8,054 nt of DNA from Acidobacteriota bacterium (GTDB lineage Bacteria > Acidobacteriota > Blastocatellia > Pyrinomonadales > Pyrinomonadaceae). The notes under the pieces are model-generated. The model saw nothing but the letters and a program-made list of their open reading frames with translations, made no database searches and was not told the DNA's origin. The position numbers and the translations under genes were made by a program. The stretch is taken from NCBI GenBank assembly GCA_013813755.1, contig JACCRD010000111.1, positions 1 to 8,054 of the forward strand, written 5' to 3'. This document shows, in pieces, positions 7,152 to 8,054 of the stretch (position 1 is its first letter; each line of letters starts with the position of its first letter).

Positions 7152-7349
7152 TTAATTTTCTCGGCTGGCTTCGTCTCTCCGCTCGCTTTTTTTAGCTAAA
7201 ATCCAGGCTAGTAAAATAACGCCGAAAATGATTGCGCCGCCAACCATCAAGGCTCTGCCGAGCGTCTCATTATCAGTATTCCTGGTTGAAAAACCGAGTA
7301 AAAATAAATAAGCGGCAATTAATGACATAATAAACGAAAGTGCTTTCAT
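7152..7349 (-). CDS. Small two-helix membrane protein, function unknown
   Basis: 65 residues from an ATG at 7349. AAGG at 7366-7363 on the minus strand lies 13 bases upstream, a slightly long spacing. Two hydrophobic helices are evident, at about 3-20 (ALSFIMSLIAAYLFLLGF) and 33-52 (ending FGVILLAWILA), joined by a short polar loop (STRNTDNETLGR). A charged tail, KKSERRDEASREN, follows. The positive residues after helix 2 suggest a cytoplasmic C-terminus by the positive-inside rule. I do not recognise the family. It stands alone, 200 bases downstream of the peptidase gene on the same strand, and a shared transcript is possible because no terminator was seen between them. It resembles a genuine gene in composition and in its coherent topology. 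Confidence 0.65.
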   Translation of the reverse strand: MKALSFIMSLIAAYLFLLGFSTRNTDNETLGRALMVGGAIIFGVILLAWILAKKSERRDEASREN

Positions 7350-7458
7350 AGCATTTATTTTACCTTAAAAAACCACATTGCGCCGCTTCAAAATTTGCGT
7401 TTGAGTTTAGTTGCGAGATTAAACGCGCTGACAAATTTTTGGGCGCAAACAAAGAGCA

Positions 7459-7538
7459 GAGGAGATAGGGAGACGGGGAGAAGAAAATTAAATAATTCAA
7501 CCTGAGTTTCTCTGTATCTATCTCCTCATTTCCCCGTC
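7459..7538. repeat. Purine-rich repeat pair in inverted, permuted order
   Basis: GAGGAGATAG (7459-7468) recurs as its exact reverse complement at 7518-7527. GACGGGGA (7472-7479) recurs as its exact reverse complement at 7531-7538. The two elements are in the order A-B on the left and A'-B' on the right, so they do not nest into a simple hairpin. Read on the minus strand, the right copy is B then A, as if cut from a tandem array in another phase. The spacer is AT-rich. It lies in the gene-free stretch between the small membrane protein and the peptidase gene. Confidence 0.5.
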
Positions 7539-7561
7539 ACCATCTTTTTCTCAACGATAAT

Positions 7562-8054
7562 TCAACTTTTAGGGCGCGGCGACGAACTCGCTGCCGGTGT
7601 CAGCGAAGGATTTGCGGGCGGCGGCAGAGCGGGCATTTCCTCTCTGCTGTAACGCGGAAGAAGTTCGTCGCGCATCGCCAGCTGGTAGACCGCCGCGGCA
7701 ATGACGACTGCCGATTTTTTGACGTCGTCTTCGATTATTCGCTCGTATGTGTCGAGATTGGTATGCCACGTGTGCGAGCCATATTCGATTGGATCCTGCT
7801 GAACGCCGATGCCCGGAAGTCCGGCTTGGTTAAAGGACGTGTTGTCAGAACCGCCGAGACCGCGGCTGCGCGAATTGAGCGCGCCGACCACGCCGTATTC
7901 AGCAAACGGCAGGATTGCTTCGCGCAAAACAGATGCGCCGCCCGCCGGTCCGAAAACTGACATTCCGCGAGCGCGATCCCGTTCCCGAATCGATGTTAAA
8001 ATAGCCGCCGAATTTGGCAAAATCGGGCTTCGGATTCTGAAACGAGCCGAAATG
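7562..8054 (-). CDS. M28-family zinc metallopeptidase, C-terminal part, with apparent frameshift
   Basis: C-terminal end of an M28 (aminopeptidase Y/PSMA-like) peptidase, cut by the right edge. From 8054 to about 7977 the family sequence reads in one frame (HFGSFQNPK, AKFGGYFNIDSGTG). It then continues in a second frame from about 7975 (RARGMSVFGP), reaching the stop at 7562-7564. One extra base around 7976-7979 accounts for the switch. Without it the first frame would end at TGA 7899-7901. The second part carries GGSDNTSFNQAGLPG, the usual Ser-Asp-x-x-x-Phe segment of the family, and TWHTNLDTY, whose His (codon 7763-7765) corresponds to the last zinc ligand. The end is a Pro/Ala/Ser-rich tail of about 25 residues. 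The upstream zinc ligands and any signal peptide lie outside the window. It is either a recent pseudogene or a single-base sequencing/assembly error, and the well-conserved downstream frame fits both. Confidence 0.8.
   Translation of the reverse strand, partial: ISARFRIRSPILPNSAAILTSIRERDRARGMSVFGPAGGASVLREAILPFAEYGVVGALNSRSRGLGGSDNTSFNQAGLPGIGVQQDPIEYGSHTWHTNLDTYERIIEDDVKKSAVVIAAAVYQLAMRDELLPRYSREEMPALPPPANPSLTPAASSSPRPKS

Noticed and set aside
7763..7960. 65-codon plus-strand frame opposite the peptidase
   Set aside because: Arg/Ala-rich shadow of the M28 coding region. The minus strand carries the family motifs.

Overview
The window reads as a chromosomal segment of a moderate-GC, Gram-negative-type bacterium. 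It has Tat and Sec export signals, a periplasmic-type molybdoenzyme, and secreted beta-sandwich repeat and 'GRGIRNV...FGYYRF'-type domains. From memory, those domains and the M28 peptidase with a Pro-rich tail are most familiar from Acidobacteriota of the Blastocatellia/Pyrinomonas group. That placement is inference, not proof. No phage, plasmid, CRISPR, tRNA or rRNA signal was seen.

Layout: (1) bases 2-601 (+), the C-terminal part of an unrecognised Lys-rich protein cut by the left edge. (2) 602-777, a short leader with a strong ribosome binding site. (3) 778-4877 (+), three genes encoding a PaoABC-like aldehyde oxidoreductase: an iron-sulfur subunit with a twin-arginine signal, an FAD subunit with an extra four-Cys [4Fe-4S] loop, and a molybdopterin catalytic subunit with the conserved Glu. 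The first two genes overlap by 14 bases and the third follows after 58 bases. (4) 4881-5762 (-), a convergent gene for a secreted repeat/CarboxypepD_reg-like protein. It is interrupted by one in-frame TAA and looks like a pseudogene with a collapsed second repeat unit. (5) 5938-6855 (+), a membrane-anchored glycerophosphodiester phosphodiesterase with an extended -10 promoter and two tandem terminator hairpins. (6) 7152-7349 (-), a small two-helix membrane protein. (7) 7459-7538, a purine-rich repeat pair in inverted, permuted order. (8) 7562-8054 (-), the C-terminal part of an M28 metallopeptidase, cut by the right edge, with an apparent single-base frameshift near 7976-7979.

How the genes work together: the three pao-like genes form one operon. 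The Tat signal on the small subunit is expected to carry the folded heterotrimer across the inner membrane, where electrons would pass from Mo-cofactor through [2Fe-2S] clusters and [4Fe-4S] to FAD. The dedicated cofactor-insertion chaperone (PaoD/XdhC type) that closes the E. coli operon is not in the window. The remaining genes appear to be independent envelope or secreted functions. No clearly new system was found. The strongest leads are the broken secreted-repeat gene, the frameshifted peptidase and the unusually acidic pre-Tat extension.
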